From Thalassoglobus sp. JC818 (GTDB taxonomy: Bacteria > Planctomycetota > Planctomycetia > Planctomycetales > Planctomycetaceae), in NCBI RefSeq assembly GCF_040717535.1, contig NZ_JBFEFI010000004.1, positions 62,001-126,000 on the forward strand: a stretch of DNA of 64,000 nucleotides. The letters are read 5' to 3'. Below, one piece after another: positions 45,477 through 55,900 of this stretch (positions are counted from its first letter, which is position 1; every line of letters starts with the position of its first letter). Under the pieces are notes generated by a model. The model made no database searches. It saw only the letters and a list, made by a program, of their open reading frames with translations, and had not been told where the DNA came from. The position numbers and the translations under genes were made by a program.

Positions 45477-48434
45477 TTATTCCAGAGCCTGTGAAGAGAG
45501 AATGAGTTCGCACGCCTGCTCGATTTCTTCCGTGGAGACTCTTCGTAGTCCTCCCGAGGAATCAACCATGCGATCGGAAAGAACGAGACACCACGCCCGC
45601 AGAACCTCGTCAGATGGAATCTCATTCCTCAACCGAGCCCACGGAATGCTGCGAATTCCGGCATTGGTCCGAAACAGCAGTTTCCCATCACCCTTCGAAA
45701 AGAACGGTCGAAGGGATGAGGATTGCCAGTCAACGGAGTCTTTGATCAAGCGCCGTGAAATCGGCTGCCCCGTATTCAAGTCCCAAAGCCGAATCCCATC
45801 CTTGGCAGCGACGAGAATTTGACCTTCCGCATCGGTAATAGTCGCGCGGGCATCTGTCTGAACATGTGTGATCGGAGGGCAGACTTCCACATCTTCAACA
45901 GGTCGGAAAACTCGCGTTTGTGACTGCCCCGGTGAGTCGCCACCATTTGTATTGTTCAACACAAGAAATGTTTGTCCGTTAGCAGTCCAGTCTCCGGCTC
46001 CCATGACATCAGGGTCAAAACCGACAGGTCCTGCACTCGCACCGGATCTTGTACCTTCGACTGTGAAAATGCACTCGCCGGTTTGCATGTCCCAGATTTC
46101 TCGCCCCCCAACGGCGGCCAATCTTCCATCGGGAGAGAGAGTCACAGGACCGGACTTGAACATGTTGGAAATGATGGGCTCAGAAACCGGGCTTCCACGT
46201 TCAATCTCAATTGATTGAAGGCTCAGATTCCCAGCGTCGTTCGATTCCGTCTGGTTCATCTCCGTCTTGAGAAGAACTGCTTCCGAGTGAACAGAGCCGT
46301 CGACGAGTGTCACATCTCCGGGAAGCTCTCTCACGGCCGCGATCAGTCGCCCATTCGACGGATCGAATCGATAGAGTTGAGTGCGAACGTATTGATCGTC
46401 CACAACATTTCTCGTCGTCACGATCAACTCAGCTCCATTGTCCAGAAAATTCACACCAGTCAGAACCGAATCACTTGGCTGGTCGAAAGCAATCAGTTCC
46501 GTCGTTGGGTGTCCGGTGGCGACATCATGAACTTGCAGGACACTCACGTAGAGGAATCGATCTTCAGGTAGCGGTTCAAAGTAATGACCTATCGCACAGA
46601 TCGTTTTGCTCTCAGCGTCAACGATCACACTCGCCCAGGAGATTCCGTCTCCATTCTTGTTGTGCTGGACGAGTTCAAACTCAGTTCCGACTTTCGAAGA
46701 GGACTGTATGTCCCATGTGGACACTCTGCGGTTTTCTTCCAGTAATACGACGACGTCGCGTTGACGATTCACAGTCGCTGCGACGATTTCTCTGGGTTGA
46801 TCGTCCGGAAAATTTTCGACAATTGAACTCCGGCTCTCGAGATCCCAAAGCCAGATTCCGTGCGAATCGATGGTCAGCAAGAAACGAGAGTCGTTCGAAA
46901 ACGGCTGTTCAAAATGGGTCCCGTCGAAACGCCACGGGGGAGAATCTGGCGTTCCGTCTACCGTTGAGAAAACTTGTTGAGGCGTATCCATCCAAGAATC
47001 GAAGAGTCGCACTCTGGCGCCGCGACTGACAAATCGATCCTCTCTCGGAGAGAACCTTGTACTCCAACTCTTTGGAATCCTGATCGGGCGCGACCCATCT
47101 TGATCCTCCAGTGTCAAGCGGACTCTTTTGACATGGGTCTCAGGTCGCGACGGAAAATCTTCGGTGTAGTACCGTCCTCCGTGACTGAGCGAAAGTCCTG
47201 TTCCCTCCCACTCTTGGGCGACCTCCCCAGCCTCGACATCGTAAGCAAGCATTCGATCCTCACCAACAACAAACAAGTGCTGCCCGTTCTCATGGAATTG
47301 CAGCCAGACGTGTGGTTGATAGAGCGGAGGAACCGACAACTCGTTCACCAGTTCCCCCGTCAGCGCATTCCAGATTCGCACAGTGGAGTTGTCTGTGGTA
47401 GCGATCATCGATCCATCCGGGTGATAGAGAATCTGACGAGTCGCATAAAACTCGAGGACTTGATCGAGCGGGTCGTGAATTTCTGTTGCTGTGAGCAGAT
47501 CGTAATGCTGCGGAAGAATGGTATCCGGCCAGTCTCCGCTTCCGTCTTGAGTGACCTGTGCATCGTCGAGTCGAACTCCATGCGGAACTAGAATTCGCAG
47601 CCCATCCGGGCTCCGCACAGAATAATCTCCGTAGTCTGTTTGATCATGATGCCCCCAAACAGGAGAGAGAGACTTCAACGTTTCACTGTCGAAAACCTGA
47701 GTCCGAATCTTCGAATGCCAACGGCCTGTCATTTGTGATTCGATGACGATAATTTTCGAGTCATCTCCTGAAAAACTGACGTCCAAATGTCCTTTCAATC
47801 CGTAGCGTTGATCTTGCAGATTCACCATCTCAGTGAGCGGTTCTCCGGTCGACAGGCTCCATACTCTTCCGAGAGGGACCCCTTGTTGATGTTGGGACAC
47901 CGTCACTATCCGATCAGAGCCACGTGAGAAGATAAACTTCACGACATCAAACCGATGTTCGAGAACACAGACCTCACGAACCGACGGAAGCTCATAAACG
48001 GTGACTGTTTTTCCGCTGGCGACTGCGAGAAACCTTCCATCGGGTGAAAAATCCGCAGACCGGATTCTCGGCCAAAACCCGGCCAGACGCGGGAGATCCC
48101 GAATCAACAACCCCAGCCGGAACTGATGAGCAGCCCTTTTCTGGGGATCTTCACCCTCTGACTGATAAGCAGCCCAGAACCAGGGGAGTCCACGGTGCGG
48201 GTCCGTTTCGAAGTAAGTTGCTCCCCGCTCCACGAAGAATTGACTCAAGGAGACCATCCCCCCCGGCCTGGGAGAAAGGGAACTGCCCGAGTCGGATGGA
48301 ATCTCATCACTTCCCACACCGACGCCATGACAGAACGTCATCGCGGTCAATGCGAGTAGAACGAAAACAGCGAATTGCCCAGTTGTTTGAGAGAAGGCGT
48401 TTTGAACGGCAGCACAAATCACGCGGACAAACAC
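45477..48434 (-). CDS. Membrane-anchored WD40/beta-propeller protein
   Basis: About 985 residues. After a membrane segment near residues 20-36 (of the GTG-started form) comes a helical stretch, 'FVERGATYFETDPHRGLPWFWAA', like the N-terminus of sensors attached to WD40 domains. About ten to twelve WD40-type repeats follow, with 'ADFSPDGRFLAVASGKTVTVYEL', 'TVRIWNALTGELV' and 'IRLWDLNTGQPIS'. I prefer the GTG at 48434, because AAGGAGAG lies 4-6 bases upstream and places the hydrophobic segment as a signal or anchor; an ATG at 48530 gives a longer form. It is divergent from an ECF sigma factor and a WD40 kinase, so a role in their signalling path is plausible. It is not a recognised enzyme. Confidence 0.75.
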   Translation of the reverse strand: MFVRVICAAVQNAFSQTTGQFAVFVLLALTAMTFCHGVGVGSDEIPSDSGSSLSPRPGGMVSLSQFFVERGATYFETDPHRGLPWFWAAYQSEGEDPQKRAAHQFRLGLLIRDLPRLAGFWPRIRSADFSPDGRFLAVASGKTVTVYELPSVREVCVLEHRFDVVKFIFSRGSDRIVTVSQHQQGVPLGRVWSLSTGEPLTEMVNLQDQRYGLKGHLDVSFSGDDSKIIVIESQMTGRWHSKIRTQVFDSETLKSLSPVWGHHDQTDYGDYSVRSPDGLRILVPHGVRLDDAQVTQDGSGDWPDTILPQHYDLLTATEIHDPLDQVLEFYATRQILYHPDGSMIATTDNSTVRIWNALTGELVNELSVPPLYQPHVWLQFHENGQHLFVVGEDRMLAYDVEAGEVAQEWEGTGLSLSHGGRYYTEDFPSRPETHVKRVRLTLEDQDGSRPIRIPKSWSTRFSPREDRFVSRGARVRLFDSWMDTPQQVFSTVDGTPDSPPWRFDGTHFEQPFSNDSRFLLTIDSHGIWLWDLESRSSIVENFPDDQPREIVAATVNRQRDVVVLLEENRRVSTWDIQSSSKVGTEFELVQHNKNGDGISWASVIVDAESKTICAIGHYFEPLPEDRFLYVSVLQVHDVATGHPTTELIAFDQPSDSVLTGVNFLDNGAELIVTTRNVVDDQYVRTQLYRFDPSNGRLIAAVRELPGDVTLVDGSVHSEAVLLKTEMNQTESNDAGNLSLQSIEIERGSPVSEPIISNMFKSGPVTLSPDGRLAAVGGREIWDMQTGECIFTVEGTRSGASAGPVGFDPDVMGAGDWTANGQTFLVLNNTNGGDSPGQSQTRVFRPVEDVEVCPPITHVQTDARATITDAEGQILVAAKDGIRLWDLNTGQPISRRLIKDSVDWQSSSLRPFFSKGDGKLLFRTNAGIRSIPWARLRNEIPSDEVLRAWCLVLSDRMVDSSGGLRRVSTEEIEQACELILSSQALE

Positions 48435-48438
48435 AAGA

Positions 48439-48446
48439 CTCTCCTT
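48439..48446 (-). promoter_or_regulatory. Strong ribosome binding site deciding a GTG start
   Basis: AAGGAGAG followed by TCTT and GTG on the minus strand. It is the best Shine-Dalgarno match in this region and supports a start at 48434 rather than the ATG at 48530. Confidence 0.65.
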
Positions 48447-48678
48447 GGAATTTGCATGTGATGTTCGTAGAGAAGTTTCGATTCGGTGGTCAACAAATGG
48501 GAATTGAGCAGACGTCCAACGAATCAACATTCTTCGATTCGCGTCATCAGAACAATGTCAATTGCGTGAATCATGCGTCGAAGAGTCTCTCAATTTGACT
48601 TTCCTGAGTCGCTGGTCCTACAATCGGGCAGCCTTGGTCAAACTCCATAGACGCTCAGAAGAGGAGTTTTGAACACTC

Positions 48679-49257
48679 GTGGTTGAAGATCGTCGACTAG
48701 CCCTTCATGAAGAATGGATGCGGAAACTGGCGAGCAGAATGCTTGAGCAGTTTCCAACGGTTAGGCGATGGGAAGAAACGGACGACGTGCTTCAAGAGGC
48801 ATCTCTTCGACTTCATAAAGCTCTGGAATCGACTGAAGTGCTGACTGAGCTGCATTACCATCGGCTGGCCGCTCTCCAGATTCGTCGAGTCTTGCTCGAC
48901 CTCTCCAAGCGATATCGCGCTCAGGGGAACTCTCTCGCACATCATGAAACCCTGCACGGGGACGAGATTTCGGAACTCCCCGCCACTCCGCCAGCGAACT
49001 CTTCTTCGTTGACGCTGGACGACTGGACCGCTTTTCACGAAACAGTCCAAGAGCTGCCGGGTCCGGAAAAGGAGATGTTCGACCTGCTCTGGTATTCTGA
49101 TCTCACTCAGGAGAAAGCCTCCGAACTTCTGGGAATCAACGTTCGGACGATTCAACGGCGTTGGCGAGATGCCCGCCTCCGGCTTTACAACCAATTGACT
49201 GAACTCGGAAGGCAACCCATCCCCCTGAATCGTCAATCGAATTCGATTCAGCATTAG
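48679..49257 (+). CDS. ECF-type RNA polymerase sigma factor
   Basis: 192 residues. Region 2 ('WEETDDVLQEASLRLHKALE', near 35-55) and region 4 ('LPGPEKEMFDLLWYSDLTQEKASELLGINVRTIQRRW', near 122-160, split) are clear; the latter is the -35-binding helix-turn-helix. The style matches planctomycete ECF groups linked to Ser/Thr kinases. Initiation is likely at GTG 48679, behind GAGGAG. There is no anti-sigma gene, but the next gene, 11 bases later, is a kinase, which suggests control of the sigma factor by phosphorylation. The two are almost certainly co-transcribed. Confidence 0.88.
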   Translation: MVEDRRLALHEEWMRKLASRMLEQFPTVRRWEETDDVLQEASLRLHKALESTEVLTELHYHRLAALQIRRVLLDLSKRYRAQGNSLAHHETLHGDEISELPATPPANSSSLTLDDWTAFHETVQELPGPEKEMFDLLWYSDLTQEKASELLGINVRTIQRRWRDARLRLYNQLTELGRQPIPLNRQSNSIQH

Positions 49258-49268
49258 GGTCCCGAACG

Positions 49269-52200
49269 ATGAGCACTTCGGAGACTCCTCTCTACCCACC
49301 GGAATCGTACGAGCTGATTCATCAGCTTCTGGAAAGATGGGAAGAACTCCGCGATGAGGGCAATCACGTGACGGCCGAAGAGCTGTGTGCGAACTGGCCC
49401 TCCCCCGTTCCGCCCGAAACGCTCGCTGATCTCGACAAATACATCGAAGCTCTCACCAACGTCGACTACTTCATCTCGCCGGCGGCTCCGGTCGAACAGA
49501 AGCAGATGATTTCGTCGATCGGCCCGTATCGCGTGGTGGATCACCTCGGTCGTGGCGGAACCTCGGATGTCTATCTCTGTGACCAACTCCTCCCGAAACG
49601 AAAAGTCGCCCTCAAGATTTTGATGTTCTCTCACTGCAACGAGAGCATTCAGCGACGATTTCGATTGGAGATTGACCTACTCGCGACACTAATTCATCAC
49701 GGGATCGCCAGAATTTACGAAGCTGGACTCGCAGATATCGGTCACGGCCCACAGCCTTATTACACAATGGAATACATTGAGGGCGAACGGCTTGAGAAAC
49801 TGCTGACCAAACCAGTCAGCGATCAGATCAGTCGGAAAGAGCGGCTCGAACTCTTCGACCAGATTGCTGAAGCGATGCAATTCGCTCACAAGAATGGAGT
49901 CATTCATCGCGACTTGAAGCCGTCCAACATCCTTGTCGGAACGAACGGCAAGGTCAAAGTCATCGACTTCGGACTGGCAAGGCTCATTGATTCGGAAGCG
50001 AATTCAATCGCCGCGACGGCTACGTCGTCTCGGTTTGTCGGCACTCCACTTTATATGAGCCCGGAGCAATACTCCGAAAAATACAACCTGATCGATATCC
50101 GAACCGACATCTATAGCCTCGGAGTTGTGCTCTATCAGATGCTGTCGGGCAAGCTTCCGTACGACGTCAACGACAAACCGCTGATCGAGATTGCCAACAC
50201 CGTTCTCTCCACTCCACCAACTCCGCTAAGCACGGTCCTGCCCTCGGTTTCGAAGACTCTGGAAACGATTGTCATGAAGATGATCGAGAAGGATCCGGGC
50301 GATCGTTATCGTTCCATTGCAGATGTCATCAGCGATCTGAAAAACTACCGCGAAGGTCGTCCGATCCTCGCACGTCGTCAGACGGCTTTAGGGGCGTTGC
50401 TGCGATGGGGTCGGCATCATCCCCGCGAAGCAGCATTCACCGGAATCACAGCGACTCTTGTCATGGTCAGCTTGATCGTCGCGACCATTTCGAACGTCAT
50501 TGCAAGGCAACGATCCGAATCCCTGGAAGTTGCATTCACGAGTTTGAACTACGAATTCGAACGGGCAGAACGACAGTCCCGTCTCGCTTCGCGTCACGCC
50601 TCTGCCCTCGAGGACGCAAACCAGAGCCTCAACGACTCGAATACTCGATTGGAACGGGCGATTTCCAACGCAACAATGATGCGAGCGTCTCGAAACACTG
50701 AGAACAACCCGCAGCTTTCTCAAACACTTCTCGATGATCCAAATTCCGTCGCTCCGGAGATGCGTGGATTCGCGTGGAAGATTCTGAAACAGAAAGCTGA
50801 CTGGCTCATTACCGAGGGTCGCTGGGACAGAGGACCTATCATCGCTGCCAGTTTTTCAGGAGATGGTGAACGCATTGCATTGGCGAGCATCGGAGCCATC
50901 GAAATGCGACGGGCCAGCGATCTTGAACTGCTGTGGGCTGTCAAAGATCGCGTGTCGCCGAACACGTTGCTTGTCACAGATTCGACCGGCCGTCGGATCG
51001 TCTACGAAAAAGAAGAGCAAGGGCTCGTCGGATATGACTCTTTAACCGAAACAAAAACCCCTCTCGTCGGTTTAGCTCCAGTCCACGCGACTGCCATGTT
51101 TTGCAACCGAGAGAACCAGTTCGCCATCGGCTACAACGACGGAACGGTGGAAGTCTGGAGTGAAGACTTTTCGAGCGTCTCCCAGCGCATGTTCGTGAGG
51201 AGTTCTCCCATCATCGGAATCACCTTCGATCTCGGAAGCTCAAACATCGGGACAGTCAGCGCCAGCGGATTTGTCGATCAACTGAATCCCACGACCGGAA
51301 TCGCCGAGGAGTACATGGAGTTGGGCGTCGCGGGACTTCAACAATCCAGCTTTGACAACACCGGACGCTATTTACTCGCAGGGCGCAAGTTTCGATATCT
51401 CGTCGCCTGGGATCTGGTGAGGAAGAAGCAGATCTATTATTCCACTAACGCGGGGCCTCATCTCGCTCCAGTGGTGATCTCAACTCCCAAGGTGCAATTC
51501 GGGATCGCATCGCGCGTTCGAGCAGAACTCGTCGGTGTCGAAGGAGACAGCATTCTTCTTCACCTCAAAGACTCCAACATTCGAGCCATGACCACCCCCT
51601 ATCAGGCCGATCGCGTTGCTATTGCTGACCACGATGGCAACATCAAGATTTATCGAACCGATCCGCCACAGCTACCACGATTGGTTCCCAACCCCCAAGA
51701 ACGTCTCGGGACAATTCGTTTCCTCGCTCCGAATAAAATGTTCATCGCTGGAGGAACGCATGGGTACGTTTCGACGTTCAACTTTGAAGATCAAACGTCG
51801 ACGCCTCTCATGCCGAATGGGGGCAGCATTGTCACCGATCTCGAATACATTCCCCAGCGTTCCACGGTCATTCGAACTCTCGCCAAAGGAGAATGCGAAT
51901 GCTGGACACTGACTGATGACAACGCTGAACTGAAATGGACAATCACGCAAGAACGAATCGTCGACTGCGTCGTCTGCGAGAAGCGGGAAATTGTGTACGG
52001 TCTGACGAAAAAGGGAAACTTGATCATCATCAATCTGAACGATGGAACGATCCTCAAGGAACTCCCCGCTCATACTTCTCTCGGCTCGACAATGGCACTC
52101 TCACCGGAAGCAAAGCGATTTGTGACCGGAGACGAAGGTGGAAACATACACTGCTGGAATCCGGACACGCTGGAGCGAATTGGCTCTGTCGAAAGCGGTG

Positions 52201-52556
52201 ATTCAAAACTCCACGAAATCCGCTATGCCCCGGACGGTTCCAGCTTTGCCGTAAGTTCGACGGACGGACTCGTGCGAATTTACGACACAAGATCGCTTGA
52301 GGAACTTGCCTCTCTGACTGTCCATGCTTCTGCTGTTCGGTCTCTCGATTACTCGCCGGACGGACTCACTCTCGCAACCGGCGGAATGGACGATAATGTC
52401 ATTCTGTGGGACACAGCGACCTGGCAGCCACAGGTCTCACTCGTCGCCAACGTTGCTGGAGTTCGGTCGATTCGATTCGCCCCGGACGGAAATCGACTCA
52501 CCGCCATCGGAACTCTGGCCCACATCGCTGTCTGGGACGTCGAACCGATCGAGTGA
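49269..52556 (+). CDS. Transmembrane Ser/Thr kinase with C-terminal WD40 repeats
   Basis: 1095 residues. An N-terminal helical region (about 10-75) is followed by a kinase domain (about 87-365) with 'LGRGGTSDVYL', Lys116 in 'VALKIL', 'HRDLKPSNILV', 'DFGLARL' and 'GTPLYMSPEQ', all intact. A membrane helix (about 390-415) and a coiled coil (about 420-480) lead to WD40 repeats from about 515 to the end ('VRSLDYSPDGLTLATGGMDDNVILWDT' and others, split). The propeller should lie outside the cytoplasm and could sense a ligand. It is placed directly after the ECF sigma gene, probably in the same operon. A strong terminator follows. Confidence 0.93.
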   Translation: MSTSETPLYPPESYELIHQLLERWEELRDEGNHVTAEELCANWPSPVPPETLADLDKYIEALTNVDYFISPAAPVEQKQMISSIGPYRVVDHLGRGGTSDVYLCDQLLPKRKVALKILMFSHCNESIQRRFRLEIDLLATLIHHGIARIYEAGLADIGHGPQPYYTMEYIEGERLEKLLTKPVSDQISRKERLELFDQIAEAMQFAHKNGVIHRDLKPSNILVGTNGKVKVIDFGLARLIDSEANSIAATATSSRFVGTPLYMSPEQYSEKYNLIDIRTDIYSLGVVLYQMLSGKLPYDVNDKPLIEIANTVLSTPPTPLSTVLPSVSKTLETIVMKMIEKDPGDRYRSIADVISDLKNYREGRPILARRQTALGALLRWGRHHPREAAFTGITATLVMVSLIVATISNVIARQRSESLEVAFTSLNYEFERAERQSRLASRHASALEDANQSLNDSNTRLERAISNATMMRASRNTENNPQLSQTLLDDPNSVAPEMRGFAWKILKQKADWLITEGRWDRGPIIAASFSGDGERIALASIGAIEMRRASDLELLWAVKDRVSPNTLLVTDSTGRRIVYEKEEQGLVGYDSLTETKTPLVGLAPVHATAMFCNRENQFAIGYNDGTVEVWSEDFSSVSQRMFVRSSPIIGITFDLGSSNIGTVSASGFVDQLNPTTGIAEEYMELGVAGLQQSSFDNTGRYLLAGRKFRYLVAWDLVRKKQIYYSTNAGPHLAPVVISTPKVQFGIASRVRAELVGVEGDSILLHLKDSNIRAMTTPYQADRVAIADHDGNIKIYRTDPPQLPRLVPNPQERLGTIRFLAPNKMFIAGGTHGYVSTFNFEDQTSTPLMPNGGSIVTDLEYIPQRSTVIRTLAKGECECWTLTDDNAELKWTITQERIVDCVVCEKREIVYGLTKKGNLIIINLNDGTILKELPAHTSLGSTMALSPEAKRFVTGDEGGNIHCWNPDTLERIGSVESGDSKLHEIRYAPDGSSFAVSSTDGLVRIYDTRSLEELASLTVHASAVRSLDYSPDGLTLATGGMDDNVILWDTATWQPQVSLVANVAGVRSIRFAPDGNRLTAIGTLAHIAVWDVEPIE

Positions 52557-52944
52557 TCGAATTCGTTTGGTGATGCGACTTTCCGCAATCTCTCGAAATT
52601 TTCAACTTTTCCTGTCGGGAAGTGATCGCCTCTCTCGCAAGGGAAAGTAGGGAGTACCGTGCGAGTCTTCGAGTTGGTCAAATTGTCCACTCGAAGACTT
52701 TTTTATTTCTCAATCAATTTGGCCGAATGCTTCGCCCTGCTCAAAGGGCCAACAGTTTTCTCTTCCCGGCAGACAGCTTCTGCGCCGCGCGTCGCGTAAA
52801 CATTCCAAACAAATTCTGCTACGCTGATGTGTCGAGACTGGAGGGTTTTCAGAGCAAACATCGAAGCTTCGATTCCGAGTGAATGCGGAGTCGTCGCGAA
52901 GATCCAACAGTCGATCGCCTTCGAGACAATTTGGCCCTTGGAGA
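52557..52944. other. Intergenic region (388 bp)
   Basis: Holds the terminator of the WD40 kinase (52664-52708) and the leader of the haem-binding LamG protein. In-frame codons from 52879 upstream of its start do not resemble a signal peptide. No other gene was recognised. Confidence 0.4.
52664..52708 (+). terminator. Terminator after the WD40 kinase
   Basis: An 11-bp perfect stem AGTCTTCGAGT / ACTCGAAGACT with a 14-base loop is followed by TTTTTTATTT. Confidence 0.88.
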
Positions 52945-55900
52945 ATGTACGTGCCTGCGAATGCTGTTCGATTCCTCCTCTCTGCCCTCCTCACTCTCTC
53001 CCTCTGCGTTTCAGCTCAAGCTGCTCCATTATCCGAGTCTCTTCTGCAAGCGAACGCCGAAGAACTCGCGACTGAAGCGAAGGAGCTCGGCAATCCTCAG
53101 CGTGGGGCAATTCTCTTTCATCAAGTCCATATCGGCTGCGTCAAATGCCACTCGGTGGATGGCTCCCGGAACGGCCTCGGTCCAGAGTTAACCGAACTCG
53201 CCAAGAGTTCAGGAACTTCCGACGCAGAAATCGTCGCGTCGGTCCTCAAACCTTCGGAAAGGATCCGCGAGGGCTTCGAAACGCATACTGTGCAAACCAC
53301 ATCGGGCAAAGTGATTACCGGACTACTCGTTGAACAGACGAGTGATGCCATCACGTTGCGTGACCCCGGACAAGCGGGGCTGAAAATCACGATCCCGGTC
53401 GATGAAATTGAAGAACAACTTCGTCAAACCGTTTCGATCATGCCGACTGGAGTTGTCGATCAACTCGGCAGTCGGCAACAGTTTCGAGACCTGATTCGCT
53501 ATCTGTTGGAAATCCGAGATGGAGGTCTCGCCCGGGCTCGTGAACTGCAACCTGCTCCGGGACTGATCACTCTCGCTGTCCCGGAGTATGAGAATCACAT
53601 CGACCATGCGCAGCTGATCGCAAGTCTCGACGACGCCGCTTTCGAACGTGGAGAGCAAATTTACCTTCGCCTCTGCATCAACTGTCACGGCAATCTTGAC
53701 CATCCCGGATCGCTTCCGACAGCACTCCGATTCGCGGAAGGCAAGTTCAAAAACGGATCAGATCCTTATTCAATGTACCGCACATTGACATACGGAGCCG
53801 GCCTCATGGTCCCGCAAACCTGGATGGTTCCACAGCAGAAGTACGACGTCATCCACTACCTCCGCGAAGTTTATCTCAAGGAGGAAAACCCGACTCAGTA
53901 CACGAACATCGACGACTCTTATCTGAATGCACTGCCAACAGGAGACACTCTTGGCCCGGAACCTGTTGAGTATTCTCCGTGGTCGAACATGGATTACGGA
54001 ACGTCGATGGTCAACACTTTCGAGATCGGAAACGACGGCGAGAACTTCGCACAAAAGGGCGTGGCCATCCGTCTTGATTCCGGGCCTGGGGGCGTCGCCA
54101 AAGGCAATCGCTGGGCAATCTTCGATCACGACACGATGCGCATCGCTGCGGTTTGGGACCGAGATCCCACCTCGAAAGACTCCGGATTCATTAACTGGCA
54201 AGGTATCCACTTCGACGGCCGACACGGAACGCATCCTCGAATCGCTGGCACTCTTCAAATCGAGAATCCAACCGGCCCGGGCTGGGCGAATCCGCTGACA
54301 GCTGAGTTCGCGGACGATCAACGCGTCACAGGTCGTGACGGTCGAAAATATGGTCCGCTTCCCAAAGGCTGGGCCGATTTCAACGGACTGCACGTTGTCG
54401 GCGATCAGACGGTGATTGACTATTCGATTGACCAGACGCGCATTCTCGAAGTCCTCCAAACGACGGGAACAACTTCTCACGAAAATCAAACTTCAGACAT
54501 CTTCAGCCGACAGCTTCACATCGCCCCAAACTCTCGACCGCTGACGAATCTCATCGCAACTCTCGAAGCAGAGTCGGTTCAGAGCGTCGCTCTCAGCGAG
54601 ACGGCAGTTGCTCTCATTCCAGACCGCCAAGCTCAAACGCCGCAGTCGGCGAGTCAGTTTGATGGGCGGTCGCTGTATCAACTGAACGATCCTGAAAAGT
54701 TCGACACGTACGAAAACGATTTCTCCATCGTCGCTAAGATCCGAACCAGAACCGATGGAACGGTTTTCTCCCGAGCCCCGGAATCGGGTCCATGGGTTCC
54801 GAACGGAACATCACTCTTCATTCGAAACGGACGCCTGACCTACGACATTGGCTGGGTCGGCGCGGTGACGTCACGCAAGCGGATCGACGATGGGAAGTGG
54901 CATACCGTTGCCATGACATGGCGTCATGAATCAGGAGAGGTCAGCCTCTTCGTCGATGGACAACTCACCGGTTCCGGCGTCCTCAAACCAAAGAAGACTG
55001 CAAACCAACTCGCGGCGAAAATTGGATTCACTTCGGAAAACTTCCCTTCAAACAGCCACTTCGAGGGAGAAATCCAACAGTTTGATTTCTATTCCGAAGC
55101 TCTGAAAACTCCGAAACTTGTCGCACCGAATTCTGAAGTGAAGAACAACCTTGTCGCATCATTCCCCTTCGGCAATGCAACGCTGGACAGCGACGGGCAA
55201 CTTGTCGGAATAGAGCAAGTAACGCGAATCACGAACAACTCCGCAAGCTCTAGCGGTCAGCCGAAAGCGATTCTGGCTGGAATCTTAGGAGACGTCGAAG
55301 GCTGCCAACTGCATTCAGACGCCAACCGACTATTGCTCACACTCTCTCCGCGAGATCAATCGCGCGATCTTCTGATCTGGACAATGACTCTCGACGCTAA
55401 TGAGACGACGGAAGAAATGCGATCGATCTCCGAGCAGCTTGTCGATCTGATTGCTGTTGAATCGATTCCGAAACTACTTTCTCAACCACGACCACAGCGC
55501 TGGTCGGAGGTCGTCGAGACGGTGGCGACCACTTCACCTCCGAGCGAAGGGTTTCAGATCGACACCATCGCTGTCCCGACTGCCAATCCCTGGTTTTGCC
55601 GCATTCGCCTCTCCGGACACGACTTCTTCTCAGATGGCGATACTGCAGCTGTCAGTAGCTGGGATGGAGATGTCTGGCGTGTCAGCGGGTTGTCGACCAT
55701 TGGCAATGGAGATTCGAATACTCAAAGCAAGCTGCACTGGCAGCGGATCGCCTCCGGTCTCTTTCAGCCACTCGGAGTGAAAATCGTCGACGATATTGTG
55801 TACGTCACGTGCCGAGATCAAATCGTTATTCTTCGAGATGAAAACGGTGATGGTGAGACCGATTTCTACGAGTGCTTCAATCAGGATCATCAGGTCACCG

